64,000 bases of DNA, from assembly GCF_041296385.1 (NCBI RefSeq), contig NC_091014.1:12437578-12501577 (forward strand). The letters are read 5' to 3'. Below, piece after piece: positions 1 to 12,800 of the stretch. The position numbers and the translations under genes are program-made. Origin of the DNA: Aphelocoma coerulescens. Its lineage: Eukaryota > Chordata > Aves > Passeriformes > Corvidae. The notes beneath the pieces were generated by a model. The model ran no database searches. It saw only the letters and a program-made list of their open reading frames with translations, and was not told where the DNA came from. Each line of letters begins with the position of its first letter. Position 1 is the stretch's first letter.

Positions 1-835
1 TGTAAAATTATCCTCTTAAAATATTTATAATAGAGGGATTGTGCAACTGCTCTGAGGTAGGTTTGTAAAGAGGACAGAGCCGTGTGGTATGTGCAGTGGG
101 TAATTGGCCACTGGTGAGAGGGGCAGAAAGCTCTTTGTGTTTCCCTGTACAGCTGCCAGAGCAATGTAGTTCACAGCAAAGGCAGTCTGAGGAAAAGTCT
201 TCTGTGTTCTGTAGGATTCAGTCTTGTGTATAGGATTAAGCTTTAAGAGTATGTATCATAGCAATAGACTTGCATGAAGCTTAGAATTTAGAAATTCTGT
301 CCCTCAGACACCAAAGAAAAATCCAAGTCTTAAGTAATAAAATTCATCCTTTCCCAAGATCATCCCCATCATTTGGCATAGCACTAAACAAGTCTAACAC
401 CTGTGTCACGAGACATGTTTTCTTCCTGAAACAGACTGGCACTCAAAGAAGTTTTCTGCCATCATTGCCCCTCGCACTGAGGGCACACAAGCCCTCTGAA
501 AAGTTCCAGTGCTCCATGTGTTTGCTGCACTTTGTGGCTATAGGGGCTTTTTTCCTCACACTATGCAGAAGGCTACAAGAGTCTGATGTTTTCTTGGAAA
601 AGGCCTGTTTTCTCCAGAAATAGATTTAATAGCCAGTTGTTCTCACACCTTCACAGGGCACATGCCCTACATTCAGACAGTTCTTTCTTCTTTCTACTTC
701 ATCTGGTCATGGGTTATTAAGTGTTGACTGGGCAACAGTGGGTGACACATCCAGAAGGCAATTGATTAGCATTAAAAGTGCTGTTGTCAGAAATACATCC
801 ATCTGACTGGTATCTTGGGGTGACTATATGTTGTA
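1..835. other. Unassigned non-coding DNA
   Basis: AT-rich sequence with no long reading frame, no recognisable repeat and no RNA gene. Stop codons are frequent in all frames. I see nothing here that I can name. Confidence 0.6.
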
Positions 836-1458
836 TCCCATATTACTGCCCCATGGCCAGAAGTTAATTTTGTGCCTTTCTATGCCTTTAAACTGAGCCT
901 GAGAGGTGGGAGGAAAACCTGAGCAAAACTTCTTCAAATCAGTTTTGCAGCTTTTGTTTTCATGTTTCAAGGACACAGAGATGCAGACTCCTCTTGCTTC
1001 TACAGCAGCAGCGGGAGCAGGAGGAAGCAGCTTTGCTTTCCAGCCAGCTTTCGGCCGGTTTTTCAGCTTCTTTTTCTCCAGAGAGAGACTGAGAGTTGAA
1101 CTTTTGGTTTTTTCCTGGAATTTCAGATTTTCTCCCTTTTCCACTGGACTGCTGCAATATCAGAACACATCAGGAGGACTTTCCACTGAGCACAGAGGGC
1201 CTGGCCCTGGGCCAAGCCCAAGCTCCGAGGAGAGCAAAGGGAGGACTCTTAACACTTTCTCAGGTTTTTTCTCCACAGTGAGATTTTATTATTAAGCATT
1301 ATTTTCCTTTTCCTGTGTGTTTGGTAAATAAATAGTTTTTATCTCTTTCACTTTCCTACGAGGAAAAAGGTTTTTTTCCTGAATCTGGTGGGGGAGGGGT
1401 GATTTGTAACCTGCCTTCTCTCAGAGGATATATTCCTAAATTTGGCCAAACTGGCACA
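836..1458 (+). mobile_element. Probable solo LTR of an avian endogenous retrovirus
   Basis: The right part has the layout of a retroviral LTR 3' half: a poly(A) signal AATAAA at 1327-1332, then a T/C-rich stretch, a G-rich stretch near 1389-1402 and an end in CACA at about 1458. A possible promoter region with a TTTAAA-like box lies near 885-895. The pattern resembles LTRs common in bird genomes. The left boundary is not resolved and I found no convincing target-site duplication, so this may be a truncated LTR. No internal retroviral sequence follows on the right, which is why I call it solo. The small open frames across it are not credible genes. Confidence 0.5.
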
Positions 1459-3482
1459 CTGGGTAAGAAAATGTCCAGACTCAGTTTGTTTTATTTTTCA
1501 GTGCCATCAGTCTGATGGTTGTTTGCATCCAGTTTGACTTGTAGGAAAGTGGCTTTTTCCTTGGCAGTTTTCACAAAGACAAGAACAGTTCCAGTGAAAG
1601 GCTGTCTATAAAGTACTTATTCCTACCGGATTTCAGACTTTTGTCTTAAGTTTTAGGATAAGAGCAGCTTTGCATATTTGTTTTAACAGGCCTTTCATCA
1701 GTAATAATAATAATACTTAGCACTTTTTAGCTTCAAAATGCCTTACAAATGATCATTCCACAACACCTCAGTGATACAGTAAGTATTTCATTTTCCCAAG
1801 GCAGTGAAGGGAGTCACCATCAGCACTAGGATTAAAGTGAAAAGGAGAAGAATATAAATGGAGAGAAATATTTTTAGGAAAACTCTACAACAATTCTTTA
1901 TTTCCTGTGGACTCCTCTTTTTCCTTTGCCTTTTCTGTGTACACATTTTAATACTGAAGTGCTGAGAGCAGTAGAACAAAACTAAAGAGAAGATTTCAAG
2001 TTTGCATTTGTTCATGGACTTAGCACATTCCACAGCTCATTGCACACAGAGATTTGACACTTTTCTGTATGATACCAGTATCAGTCTTAAACAACCAGGC
2101 CAAGGTAAATATGTATTTTGGGGAGGAAAGAGGGAAATCCAGTGCTTGAGATTATTTAATGTACTGAAACCAGTGTAACACTGCATGTCCTTTAGTGAAT
2201 AACCCAGAGTGTAAAAGTTAGAAATGAATTGCAGTTCCATTGTCATTGTCCCAGATTTCCAGTTTTTGCTTGTATCTAGAGAGGGCAGCAAAGAGCTGCA
2301 GTTTGAAATTTCTGCAAGAAGGTAATCTGCCCTATCTGCTTTTTCTTTGATTACAGCCTTAAAATAACTCATCATAAAGATATTTTCAAAGTGTTTCTCA
2401 GTTTTCTGACTCCAAGTATAATGACAAGTTTTTTGGGGGTAGTGCAAAGTTATGAGACAGAATTAACTAGTTGACCACAGGCAAAGGACGTTGGCAAATC
2501 AAGACGGTCTCATAATCACAACCTAAGCTCAGTTTCTCAGTCTCAGTGCCTCCAGGTAATTTAGGATATTAGAAACAGAAGTTTTATTAAACCTGTGGAA
2601 ACCTATTCATTGTCAAATGCATTGTCCTGAAAGAGCAGGCTGGATGTGTATCCCAGACAGAGTTAGCAGACATTAAACTGAAATTCACTGGTTTCATTGC
2701 TCTTCAAAAGGAAATCCTGCTCCCTCATGCACAAACACTGCAGGAGCAGATGAACTGCTGGCAGAGGGGACACGACTTTAAAAGTGAAAGAAGGGAGGTG
2801 ATCTATGATATTTGTAGGGCAAATCCATGAATGTCACATCATTAAAGAAAAAGGAGTGGATTTCACTGGGTTCAACCGAGATGACTCCTTTGCAGCAGAG
2901 ATGTAAGAACAGACACTCTGAAGTCCAGACACTTAAAACATCTGAACTTTGCCTCACGCTGTTCATTATTCCCAGCTGCCTGGCTTAGGTACAAATTTTC
3001 GTCCTAAGTGATGTTAGCGGGAATTCTGCCACTAATTTCAGGCAGACTGGCATCTGAGGCTAGCAGAAGTATCCTTAGTGAATGTCCTGTGTTCCCCTGT
3101 GCTCATCTACAGCATAGTTGGAATATATCATGTTCAGAGCCACCCCTGATTACCAGCTTGTACATTTTCTGGTATGCAACTCTGCCTGTCAGCCTGAACA
3201 AGCCATGGTTTTATACCAGTTGTATTTTTCTCATATTCTGAGACCTAAAAGGACTCTTATTTTTACTGTAGTGTGCCACTCATGTACTGTGATACTTTAG
3301 AACAGGCTAAGTGCTGGCTCTGACCACATGCACTGGTTAGAATCGATTTCCATAACTTTCCTCTTGAAAGAAGGGATTTATATCATCTTTAAGTGGGAAT
3401 TACCTGAGGGAGGGGGATCAGTGGGATGTTATTTATGTGTACAAATATCAGATGGGGTGTATAGAAGGCAAAGTTAGACTGC
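1459..3482. other. Unassigned non-coding DNA with one possible ancient repeat tail
   Basis: AT-rich DNA without a supportable gene. The only structure I can suggest is the MIR/L2-like tail listed separately at about 1700-1830. Frames of 60-136 codons occur on both strands but show no domain, no splice context and no composition shift. Confidence 0.55.
1700..1830 (+). repeat. Possible ancient MIR/L2-type 3' tail
   Basis: A short AAT run leads into a segment reading as 'AGCACTTTT...CTTCAAAATGCCTTACAAA', then 'CAACACCTCAGTGA' and 'AAGTATTTCATTTTCCCAAGG'-like blocks in the same order as the 3' tails of MIR/L2-related repeats found across amniotes. The match is by eye and diverged. A weaker copy of the first block is seen near 32000. 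Confidence 0.35.
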
Positions 3483-3762
3483 TCAGTGACAGGACAAGAG
3501 GTAACAGGCACAAAAAAAAAAAATATAGAAAAACCTATTCATGCATAAAAATAAATATTTTTTTGTTGTTGTTTAAACTTTTGGGATAGATGGAAACTTG
3601 ACATGGATAGCTCAGAGATCTTGTGGAATCACCTCTCATGGAGATATCCAAGAGCTGATCACGACCCAGAGCAAATGGCTGTAGGTGACCTTGCTTTGAG
3701 CAGAGCAGTTGGGTGGGAGGATATCTGGAGCTCCCTGCCAACCTCAACCATTCTGTGATTCC
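3483..3762 (+). mobile_element. CR1 LINE 3' fragment, heavily eroded
   Basis: Starts with the CR1-typical block GTGACAGGACAAGAGGTAAC and ends with CCAACCTCAACCATTCTGTG, the usual 3' terminal part of avian CR1. The middle has decayed and contains an A-rich run (about 3513-3524) and T-rich insertions, so no reverse-transcriptase frame survives. Same orientation as the CR1 at 27420 but far more diverged, hence older. Confidence 0.75.
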
Positions 3763-6130
3763 CCAAGTAGATCTTCCTATCATACCCTGCTGGAAAACAG
3801 TTAACAATTGTGCAAATATAGTTAAAGCTGCATGAAATGTTTATTTAAATATAAAAAAATTTATCACTCATTGTAAATAAGTTTGATTCTTTTCCCTAAT
3901 AGTCTCAACAAATCAATGCATTCTTTTTAAAACATGTACTACAGTATCTGTTTAAAAGATGATCTCCTTATCCTGCTGTCTGATTTCCATAAAAGATTTT
4001 TTTTCCTAATGTCTGCAATGCTGTATAAATTCCCTTTAAATATTCCATTTGATAATCTTCCTTCCATTATAAAGTTTTTGAACTTCAAATGTAATTTGAA
4101 AGTCCTGAGCAGAAATAAAATATAAATTATGATGGAAATATGTCAAAGATATAAAAAAAATGGGAATGCGTTTTCTTATTCTGTTTGTTTTATAAATGTT
4201 GTGACATTTTGACTAAGAAATAAAATCCAGCTTTTACAGAACTGTGGGAAAATAATGACTGAATTTTTGGTAGCCAGCAGAGACTGCTACAACAATTTAA
4301 GAGTTTCATTTTTTACATATATGCAGTTTTTTTTTCAAAAAAGGGCATTTCTAAGAGCTGTTCTGTATCTGACCCTTCTTAACTCCTCAAGCCTTAAAGC
4401 TGGAAAGGAGATGCTGGCCCTTGTGGTGCACATGGTTATTTGTAGAGAGGAAAAGCTACTCTTTTGTGTTCCTAAGGAGTTAATGTACTGTTTCAGACTG
4501 ATTAATGCTGATCACAGCTGTCCAGTTGCAGATTGAAAGGAGATATGGCTGATTATGTCCTCCTGGTAAGATGTTTGCCCTCCCTCCAATAGCCTGAGAC
4601 AGTTGACATATTTGACAAGTAGATGGTAGAACCATGGAAATACCTGTGCCCTTTTGTACTACCAATTCAGTTATTTCTTATCCTTAAGAAACTCTGGAGG
4701 AACTCTGTTTACATTACAGGTGATTTTTCTGCTTCAAATTCCCTCCTATGATCAACTTGAGTAAAAGCTATTTTTTTTTTAAAGTGTACTTCCAGTTTGT
4801 TAAGATTTAGTGATGCTCTTCAGGGTACTGGCAGTTCCTCCCAGCTTTCCTAAAAATTTACTTTCTGTTCTATTACTGAGGTCCTTGCTGCTTCTGGTGA
4901 TTGTTATTTTTAGGAAAGGGAAAGGAGTAATGTTGGTTGTAGAGTATACACCCATCCATAATTTTCTGTGTATGGAGAGAATATAGAGATCATCTGCTAT
5001 CTGTGTAGCTTTCCTTTCTTCAGCATCCGTATTTCTATTCCAAATACACAAACAGTATGACTGTGAACATCTTATTTACATTAAAATCTATTATTGGATG
5101 TGGAAACTTCTATTTTGAAAGGTGATGCGTAAATCCACCATTATATGCTATGAAAATTTTTCCATGTGTCTGCTTGATCAATAGAGCCACAAAAGTGCCT
5201 GTATTATTGTACCTTGACTGGAGAAAAGGAATTGGGAGAGAGTTGCAGGTCATTGACCCTCTGGGGTCACACCTCTGAAATGGTGTGACATGTTTCTACA
5301 GGGCCAGGGTGTAAGAGAAGGGGCAAGTATGCTGCCTCTCTGGGCAGTCAGGTCAGCATGATCTCACTAGCTCCATTTGTGAGATAGAAGAGCAAAGAAA
5401 TTGGGTAGTAGCAAGAGAGAAGTAGGTGAGCCTGAAACATAAACCTTATTTAAGGACCAGCCCTGGGAGCAAAATTCAAGCTATGTATTGTTATGTTCTT
5501 AATTGGCAAACAGAAGACAAGTCAAGAAATGAGTGGGTTAGGTTTGCTAATATCAGTGGGCTTGTTTGTGTTGAAAGTGATTTTTAAAGTTTAGCTATTC
5601 ACAGTTCTCTTGTTTGTTTTAGTTTGTTTGAAAATAGCTCAATTTTAATGAATTAGAACACCTGAAATATGCCTAAATGAAATCATAACAGAGTGAAACA
5701 CTGTATTAAGAAAACCAACTCAAACCTTCCTGAGTGCTTATTCTTGCCATGCAGAATAAAAATAATTGAAGATAATGGATCCCAGCAGAAACTCAAGAGA
5801 CCTTAGAAAAAGATAACTTTGTGTTTTGAACGAGTGCTATTTTTCATGTGACATCTAAACTCTCTCAAAAAATTGTTTTGACCCTTGTTCTGGCCAAGAA
5901 ACAGCTACAGTACCAGAGGGGAACAGACATTATGAAAAAAAGATTGCTTCAGTCTCAGATAATTTTTTTTTAACTTCTTGTTTAATGCTGCATAAAGTAC
6001 CATTAAATCTCCCTCTAGGCTTTATGAGTCCTGCTTTGTAGGTGACAGATCTCAGGCATTGATAGGTAGTCAAGGATTGGTGAAACTGAATGTCATAGAA
6101 AAGTTTGGAGGAGAGAATGTGCCCTAATGG

Positions 6131-6154
6131 CACAACAACAACAACAACAACAAA
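6131..6154. repeat. (CAA)n microsatellite
   Basis: Seven to eight uninterrupted CAA/ACA units. In one frame it gives a short glutamine run, but the surrounding frame (about 76 codons) has no other protein-like property. Confidence 0.9.
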
Positions 6155-9100
6155 GTGTTCATCCCTGGCGAAGTTTAGTACCTGCAGGTTTGGAGCCAGC
6201 TATGTTTTCCTGGCTTTCCAATACATCTCTAGTACCACCGAGTCGCCAGCAATGTTTTCCGGATGGTGCTGCAAGTAAGTGCTTCCCACAGTGTCTTAAT
6301 TGCACCTTTTTTTTCCTTCTTGATGGGATTCCACAAAGCCACAAACATACACTTTAAGATGAACTATTAAAAGGAAAGAAAATAGTCACCAAAGCTTCCC
6401 CAGTGACTAATGTTGTGTAAATACTGTCATGGTACAGTTGGATTTATTTTTAATTATTAGGCCAGCCTGGGGAAGTGCTGTCAGAGAGCAGTGATAGCCT
6501 GTCCATTGCTCGTTTGAGCAGAACAAAGGGCTTGACTTGGAGCAAGTTGCAGTACAGATAGTGTTGTCTGAGTTTGTTCTGCCTTTCTCGTTCTCAAGCA
6601 GCAGAAATGTAATCTAGAGCTGCAATGGAATTTAATGCTAGGGTAGATCCCTGTGGACTTGTAACTCAGCTGTATATTTCTTAAAATAACCGTTGTCTTC
6701 CATTTTATTTTTTTGTATGATTTTGACCATAGTTAGGAAATCATAATTCTAGTCTATCAGAGGTGTTAATCTCATTGATCTGTTCCCTCTTTTACTTGAT
6801 ATTTTTTTTAACTTTGACTTCTTTTTCTTCCAAGAAGTGTCTCATTTTATTCAAATCAGCATTGGACCTGATAAAAACTTAGGACTTTTTCCTGTACAGA
6901 TTTGTTCACGTTTTGTTGCTTAGGTTTTCAAGGGGTCTCTACACATATGGAAACACTGTTAAAACAGAATTGGAATGAGCTGAATGGGAATAAATAACTT
7001 GCACAATGCTTATCTTAATGTATTGTCTTGCATGCAGTGTGCTGTCTTTTCTTACCCTTTGCTACAAATGTTCTGTTTTATAAACTCACTGTTGTCTGAC
7101 TCAGTGTCGCTGCTTTTCAGAAGTAGATGTGCACTAAACATGGTGGTTATTTTTTCTGTTACAGAGTTGAGACACCTGCAATTTTGAAAGGACTTTTTTC
7201 TGTTTGTTTGAAGGAAACAATGACACACGGAAGTAGCTTATGTTGAGACAGATTGATATTTGGGGATAGTGGAAACAACCTGAATAATCCCACAAACTCA
7301 GAGACCAGTAAATAACCAGGATGTCACATCTGGAGTAGGACTCCATTGCTTGACTCTGGATGCCTAATGCAATTTTAGATGTCCTGCAATATCTGAGGTA
7401 TTTGCAGAGCATATCTTGACATGACACAAGAGCTAATGGAGACCTGTGCTGCTCTGGATGTTCAGCTTGGCAGTCAAGTGTCCAAGAGCCACATAAAGTT
7501 GCCCTGGTGTCTTCTTTTTTTTTTGGCAGGCAATAAATAACTGGTCCTGCACTCTAAAACAGCACAACAGTCTTGCAGTGAGAAGTGGATCCCAGATGTT
7601 TTGCTGTCTTTTTTTCACCTCCTTTCCCCTGCATATTGCCCCTTTATAGGTGGGTTTTGTTTGGTTGAGGTTTTTTTCCCCACACAGAAGTACTGACAGT
7701 CCAGAAGCCATTTGTAAGGGAATACTTTCAGACCATGTGAAACTTAGGCTAGTTTTGTGTATGTGTTTATATACAGAGATTATAGTAGGTTTTAGGAGCC
7801 TAGATATGGACTCCTTAGCCCACATGTTTGATCTCATGCCCACACCCTTCCTGCAGAGGTGATGTACTGCTTTATGCAGGGAAGTTCAGCACACTGAATG
7901 TAGCAGTACACTGTGGCATCTGTGGGTGCTGAGATACTGGGACAGCCAAACTCATCTCGAGCTCATTGAATTCAGAGGATTACTGTGTCATAAGCTGTAT
8001 TTAGTGTCTTAAGGAGCTGTGCCATGTTGAAATCTCTGTCAAATGAAATCTTCTCTTCCACCAGGCTTAAGTACATACATTTGAAATGTTTGGGATCAAC
8101 AGCAACCAAAAAATTATTCAGAACTTATTCTTAGGGTCTTCATGAGGAATGAAGGTCATAAAACCACACTGCTTGATGTCAATTTTTGGCCTTTTGTACT
8201 CAAAAGGTGTCATGGAAATACTTGCGACCAGTCTGGTGCACACAAATAGTGCCTGACATCTGGGTAGCAGAGCAGTTTTGAGTGGATGGGGAAAGATTGC
8301 AAACCCAGCAGAGACAGATATGCAGAATTATTTTAACTGTACCTTTTGAACCAGTTTGGAAGGTCCTGGGGTTCCAGGATGGGAACACAGCAAATATTGG
8401 CACTCACTCCTTGCAGAGCATCAGGGTATTCTCACAGTGTAAGGCTCTAAGCAGCTGTTAAAATATAAGAATTTAAAATGTTAATGTGTTTAATTGCAGG
8501 AAGTTCAAGGAAGGTTGAAAATGTCATGTACAACTTACATTTCATTCTTCCTAAGCAGAACTATCCAACTCATCAATGCAGCCATTTTAGTGAGTGTCAG
8601 CTCTAATCCCCTTGAGAGAAGTCAGTTCTCATTTTCTAAAGGAACAGAATGGCAGAAAGGCCAAAATATTATTGTTCAGAGCAACGGGTGAGAAGAATCT
8701 CTTATTTGAGACTCTGTATACATATAATAAAGGTATGTTCATAAAATGACAAATGATCCAAGGTAGCTTCTCCCTCATCTGAGAGCCCCTTGTCTGAGAA
8801 ATGGTTACTGCATGTGCTCTCCTTGTCACTTGGAAAAAAATACATGTGAGCTGATCTGCTTTCATGGGTAAAGGAAGAGAGAGGGTGTTAGTTTAAACTT
8901 GAGTGAAATCTCCTGTTCACGGCTGGCTATAAACATACATGTGGTGACTTGAGCTGACAGACAGTATCTTGGTTAATCTCAGTAACTAGATGGTGGGCTT
9001 TCAGCCCAGAGAGATAAATAGAGCTGCCATCCCCCTCATTTGTCTGGGGAGCTGAGGAAGCGTGTGAGAGCCTGAAGTTCAACCCCTGGTTCCCAGCCAA

Positions 9101-9459
9101 AGTCTCTATCCACCAAAGACCTTCTGTAGTCTTCACAATCTGAAAAATCCTTAAAAGCTTCAGTAAAGATTTCAGTTTTCAGCATTTGCAATGGAAATGC
9201 CAGGGTGTGCTGTTGATGAAGTCTCAGACTCAAAAGTCTTGCAGTAAACTCAGAGAAATGTAATGGAATTCAAAATGCAGTCTCTAATTAAACTGATAAT
9301 CCTGTCCTACAGTCTGTTTTTATTATCCCTTAAATTTGCTTCACTTTTAGTCGTGTATATAAGATGATTAAATCTATTTGCATGAGCTACTCAATGCTGC
9401 CCAAGTACTGAGAACTGGAAATCATACAAGGAAATATTTTCTCATCAGTGAGTTAGATT

Positions 9460-9489
9460 AAATTAGGCCAAATTAGGCCAAATTAGGCC
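9460..9489. repeat. Three tandem copies of a 10-bp unit
   Basis: The unit AAATTAGGCC is present three times head to tail without mismatch. It is a short local duplication with no evident function. Confidence 0.9.
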
Positions 9490-9800
9490 TTATGTTCTGG
9501 AGTTTGTTCCTGTGATGCAATTGTATTTTCTGCAAAGATATTATCACAATCTTTCTTCCCAGAAGGCATAACTGTTGAAAACCTTTTTTTTTTTTCCAGA
9601 GACATTTTTTGCATAACAGGTTAGAAATATGAAGGCAATGTCATGTGAAAAGCGTGTGTGCATTAATACTGACAGTTTTATCCTTTCTATTCCCATTTAG
9701 GCTTCATTCACTGCCTTAGTCAAGCACCTTTTTAAGAGTCTACTGTTTCATGATTTCTGTTTGGATGAGAAAGTAGTATTAAACATTTACAGTAGGTAGG

Positions 9801-9888
9801 ATTTTATTTTATTTTATTTATTTTATTTTATTTTATTTTATTTTATTTTATTTTATTTTATTTTATTTTATTTTATTTTATTTTATTT
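9801..9888. repeat. (ATTTT)n pentanucleotide microsatellite
   Basis: About 88 bp of almost pure ATTTT units with a single 4-bp unit (ATTT) near 9815-9820 interrupting the phase. The right half is an unbroken run, so this locus is likely length-polymorphic. Confidence 0.95.
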
Positions 9889-12800
9889 CTGACTGACATT
9901 GTAATGGTAGAAAATTGGCAACTATCCACAGGTTTTTATCTACAGCCATCTACAAATTTCCTTCTATTAGTAAAAGTTCTGAGAAAAATGCAAAGCAAAT
10001 ATTCGCATAAATTTGTTCAAATGAAAGTAAAGCACATAATTTGAGCTCAGCCTTTTGTCTATTGTGATAATATATAAAAATGTTCTAGTGCAAAAGTTAA
10101 ACATAGGGTTCTGGTCTTCAGAATTATTAATTTGCATTGAAAATTACCTAGCCTGGACTTCCATTACTCATCCCATTACCTAACCTAATGCAGAAGATAT
10201 GGACCTCCCTAGTTAACCTGTGCTGAATTACATCAGGAGCAGCCCATGATTCATCAAAATAGAATTGTGTTCCCAACATGTGTCTTAAACAGGGACCTCT
10301 ACACTTACTCTTGTTTGCATTTAAATTTTAAGGGAAATGGAGATCATAGACAAAATCAGTATTTGTCATAGTTTGTATAGATGCAACAAGATGGGTAATA
10401 GGAATATTGTCTTCTCTGGCTCCTACTGAAAAATTTGTGCTTATTCCTTAGGATTTGGGAAACATGTTAAGCATGGCTGATTTGTTGTTGACATGATTAA
10501 TGTAGTATCTCTTTAAATATCAAGTAATTCAGCTGATATATTTTGTAAATTTGCTATTTTATAAACTATTAAAAAAAAAGTCGTGAAAATTAATGGCATG
10601 TAAATATAATAAAAATAGTCATAATAATCACTTAACAGAAAAGCCCCACACAACTATACATAAAATACTCAGATATCAGTGCTCCTGGCTGTGGACAAGG
10701 GCTGCAGAAAACAGCAAAACTCTTGCTTTCTTGCCCTGAAATTGCACTTTTATTACATGCAGAAATTAAGTGCCCAAAGTCTTGGTTTCTCCCTTCCTTT
10801 CTCTTTCCCTGTCATTATTTTTATCCTTACATTGCACCTTCCCTTGCTCTGTAATCCCCTGAAACATTTCACAGTCCTGATCTTCCCATTCCAGCTCTCC
10901 GTTTTTTCCGGTGCCCAGTCAGCTTTGTGTCCTTCATAATCTTTCCTGCTTTCATGCACATGTGTTTATCTCTCTGCATCCCTTTATCTATTCCCTCTCA
11001 AATCTCCTTATCCTAGATTCAGAACATACCCTAACATTGCTCATGCTGCAATCTCCCCCTTGCTTTGATGATGCTTATGGCTTTCAGCTGCCCAGCCCTA
11101 TGTACGTGTCAGATTGCTTTTCCTCTGCTGCAACTCTTTCTGCCCCACTTGGGTATAGTGTGAGCAGGGAAGCTTGAATGACTTGTATCAGTGTAAAAAT
11201 CCCTTTTTTATCACTTCCTACCTGGTGACAAAACTAATATGCTATGAATCATAGCAGGAAGCTGAAGAATGATAATTTTTGCTGCAAGAAACGCCTAGCA
11301 CCCCTCTTTCAAACCGTGGTCCCTAAAACCTTTGAAAAAATCCCATTATTTTTATAGTAGGAGTATTGTTAATTCATTAACTACCTGTAGAATGTGAAAG
11401 TTCATAAGGACACTAAAAGATCATAGATCTTTTGAGTTTTATGAATTAAGCAGCCTGAAAAATCTCACTGTCAGTACTGGGAATGACACTCTTTGTCATG
11501 TACAACAGCTGCAGTTACAGGTTTATATGGAGTGGCCCCAGGAAGAGCTCCAACCAAGGATGTCCTAACCTTCTTCCACAGCTTGGAAATGTGTCTTTAT
11601 CTGGTACTGAAGTAATTGTTGCTCCTTACACTCCCATTAGTTCACAATTATGAATGATTTTTTACACGCTAATGTGTCCTAGTCTTCTGGCTGATTACTT
11701 GATTTATTGTACTAAGTATGTTGAGTCTATTCTTCTCCAGTTTTGAATTAGAGTTATTTTGGGGAGAATGTGCTAAAACTATATAAGTTACATGAAAGAA
11801 AGCTGGTGTTGAACCAAGATGATCAGTTGGCAGAGAGAGCATCTGCCATCGGTCAGGAAGGGTATGCTGCATTTATCAAATTTCAGTTTATTCTGAAACT
11901 AACATGGGAAACATAGAGCCACTGAGATTTCAGCTGAGACTGGATTCTATCCTATGTTCTGGCAGTCAGGAGCAGATAAAAGGAGAGCTGAAATGTGCCT
12001 TTCCTGCCTTGCTCCTCCCCTCTTAGCCTCCTCCACAGAGAAGTGACACCGACTGGGTGATACAGCAACAAGGAAGAGCAATTTGATTTCTTCTAATGCT
12101 TGCTAAAATGCTGTTTCTTCTTTCTTAATATGAATCTCTGTTCTCTTAGAGATGAACAATTTAATGCACATGGGCACACTTTGCACTGATGGTTAATATC
12201 ATGTAGTTTAGATGCTGGGTGTCATTTCCATTGAATTCAGAGGCTCTGCTGATGCAGATGTACAAATATCCTGTGTCCTGGGATGCCTTTGTAAATTAAT
12301 TTTTCTTCCTTTTTTTTTTTTTTTGTCCTGTCTTCAGTGGCTGATTTGTGTTATTCAACATCTGTTGCCTTTTATCAGTGAATTTCAGCAACAGGCAGAG
12401 TGATTCCTTTCAGTTTATATATTATTTTTAGTGCAGTTATGGAAGGAGCAGGAATGAAATGCTATACAAATACTGTTAAGAGAAAAAAGCCCACCAAAAA
12501 ACCTCACACCTCAACCAACCAAGTAAACCACACTACTGCTGTGTGAAAAAAATAAGTCAAATATGTTGAGTTTTCTGTTTCTTTTTTTGATTGTTTTAAT
12601 CTGATGAGTGGTTAATTCAGATTTATGGAATTCTAAATAATAAAAATGCATAATTTGATTTATAAGACTTCGCACCATTTTTCACAAAGGGTTAAAACTG
12701 CATTGCATTTAATCAGCTTTTGAAAGAAAATGAGAATTTTGTAGAGAAAAGACCAAATGTGAAATGAAGATGCCATGTTGTCAAGTGGACAATTTAAACC

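Larger units (their letters stand above)
3763..9800. other. Unassigned non-coding DNA
   Basis: About 6 kb with no reading frame that I believe codes for protein. It contains a short CAA microsatellite (6131-6154) and a small three-copy direct repeat (9460-9489). Nothing else was recognised. Confidence 0.55.

Noticed and set aside
906..1295. 129-codon plus-strand frame
   Set aside because: Lies in the LTR-like block. The Phe-rich C-terminal half reflects T-rich DNA.
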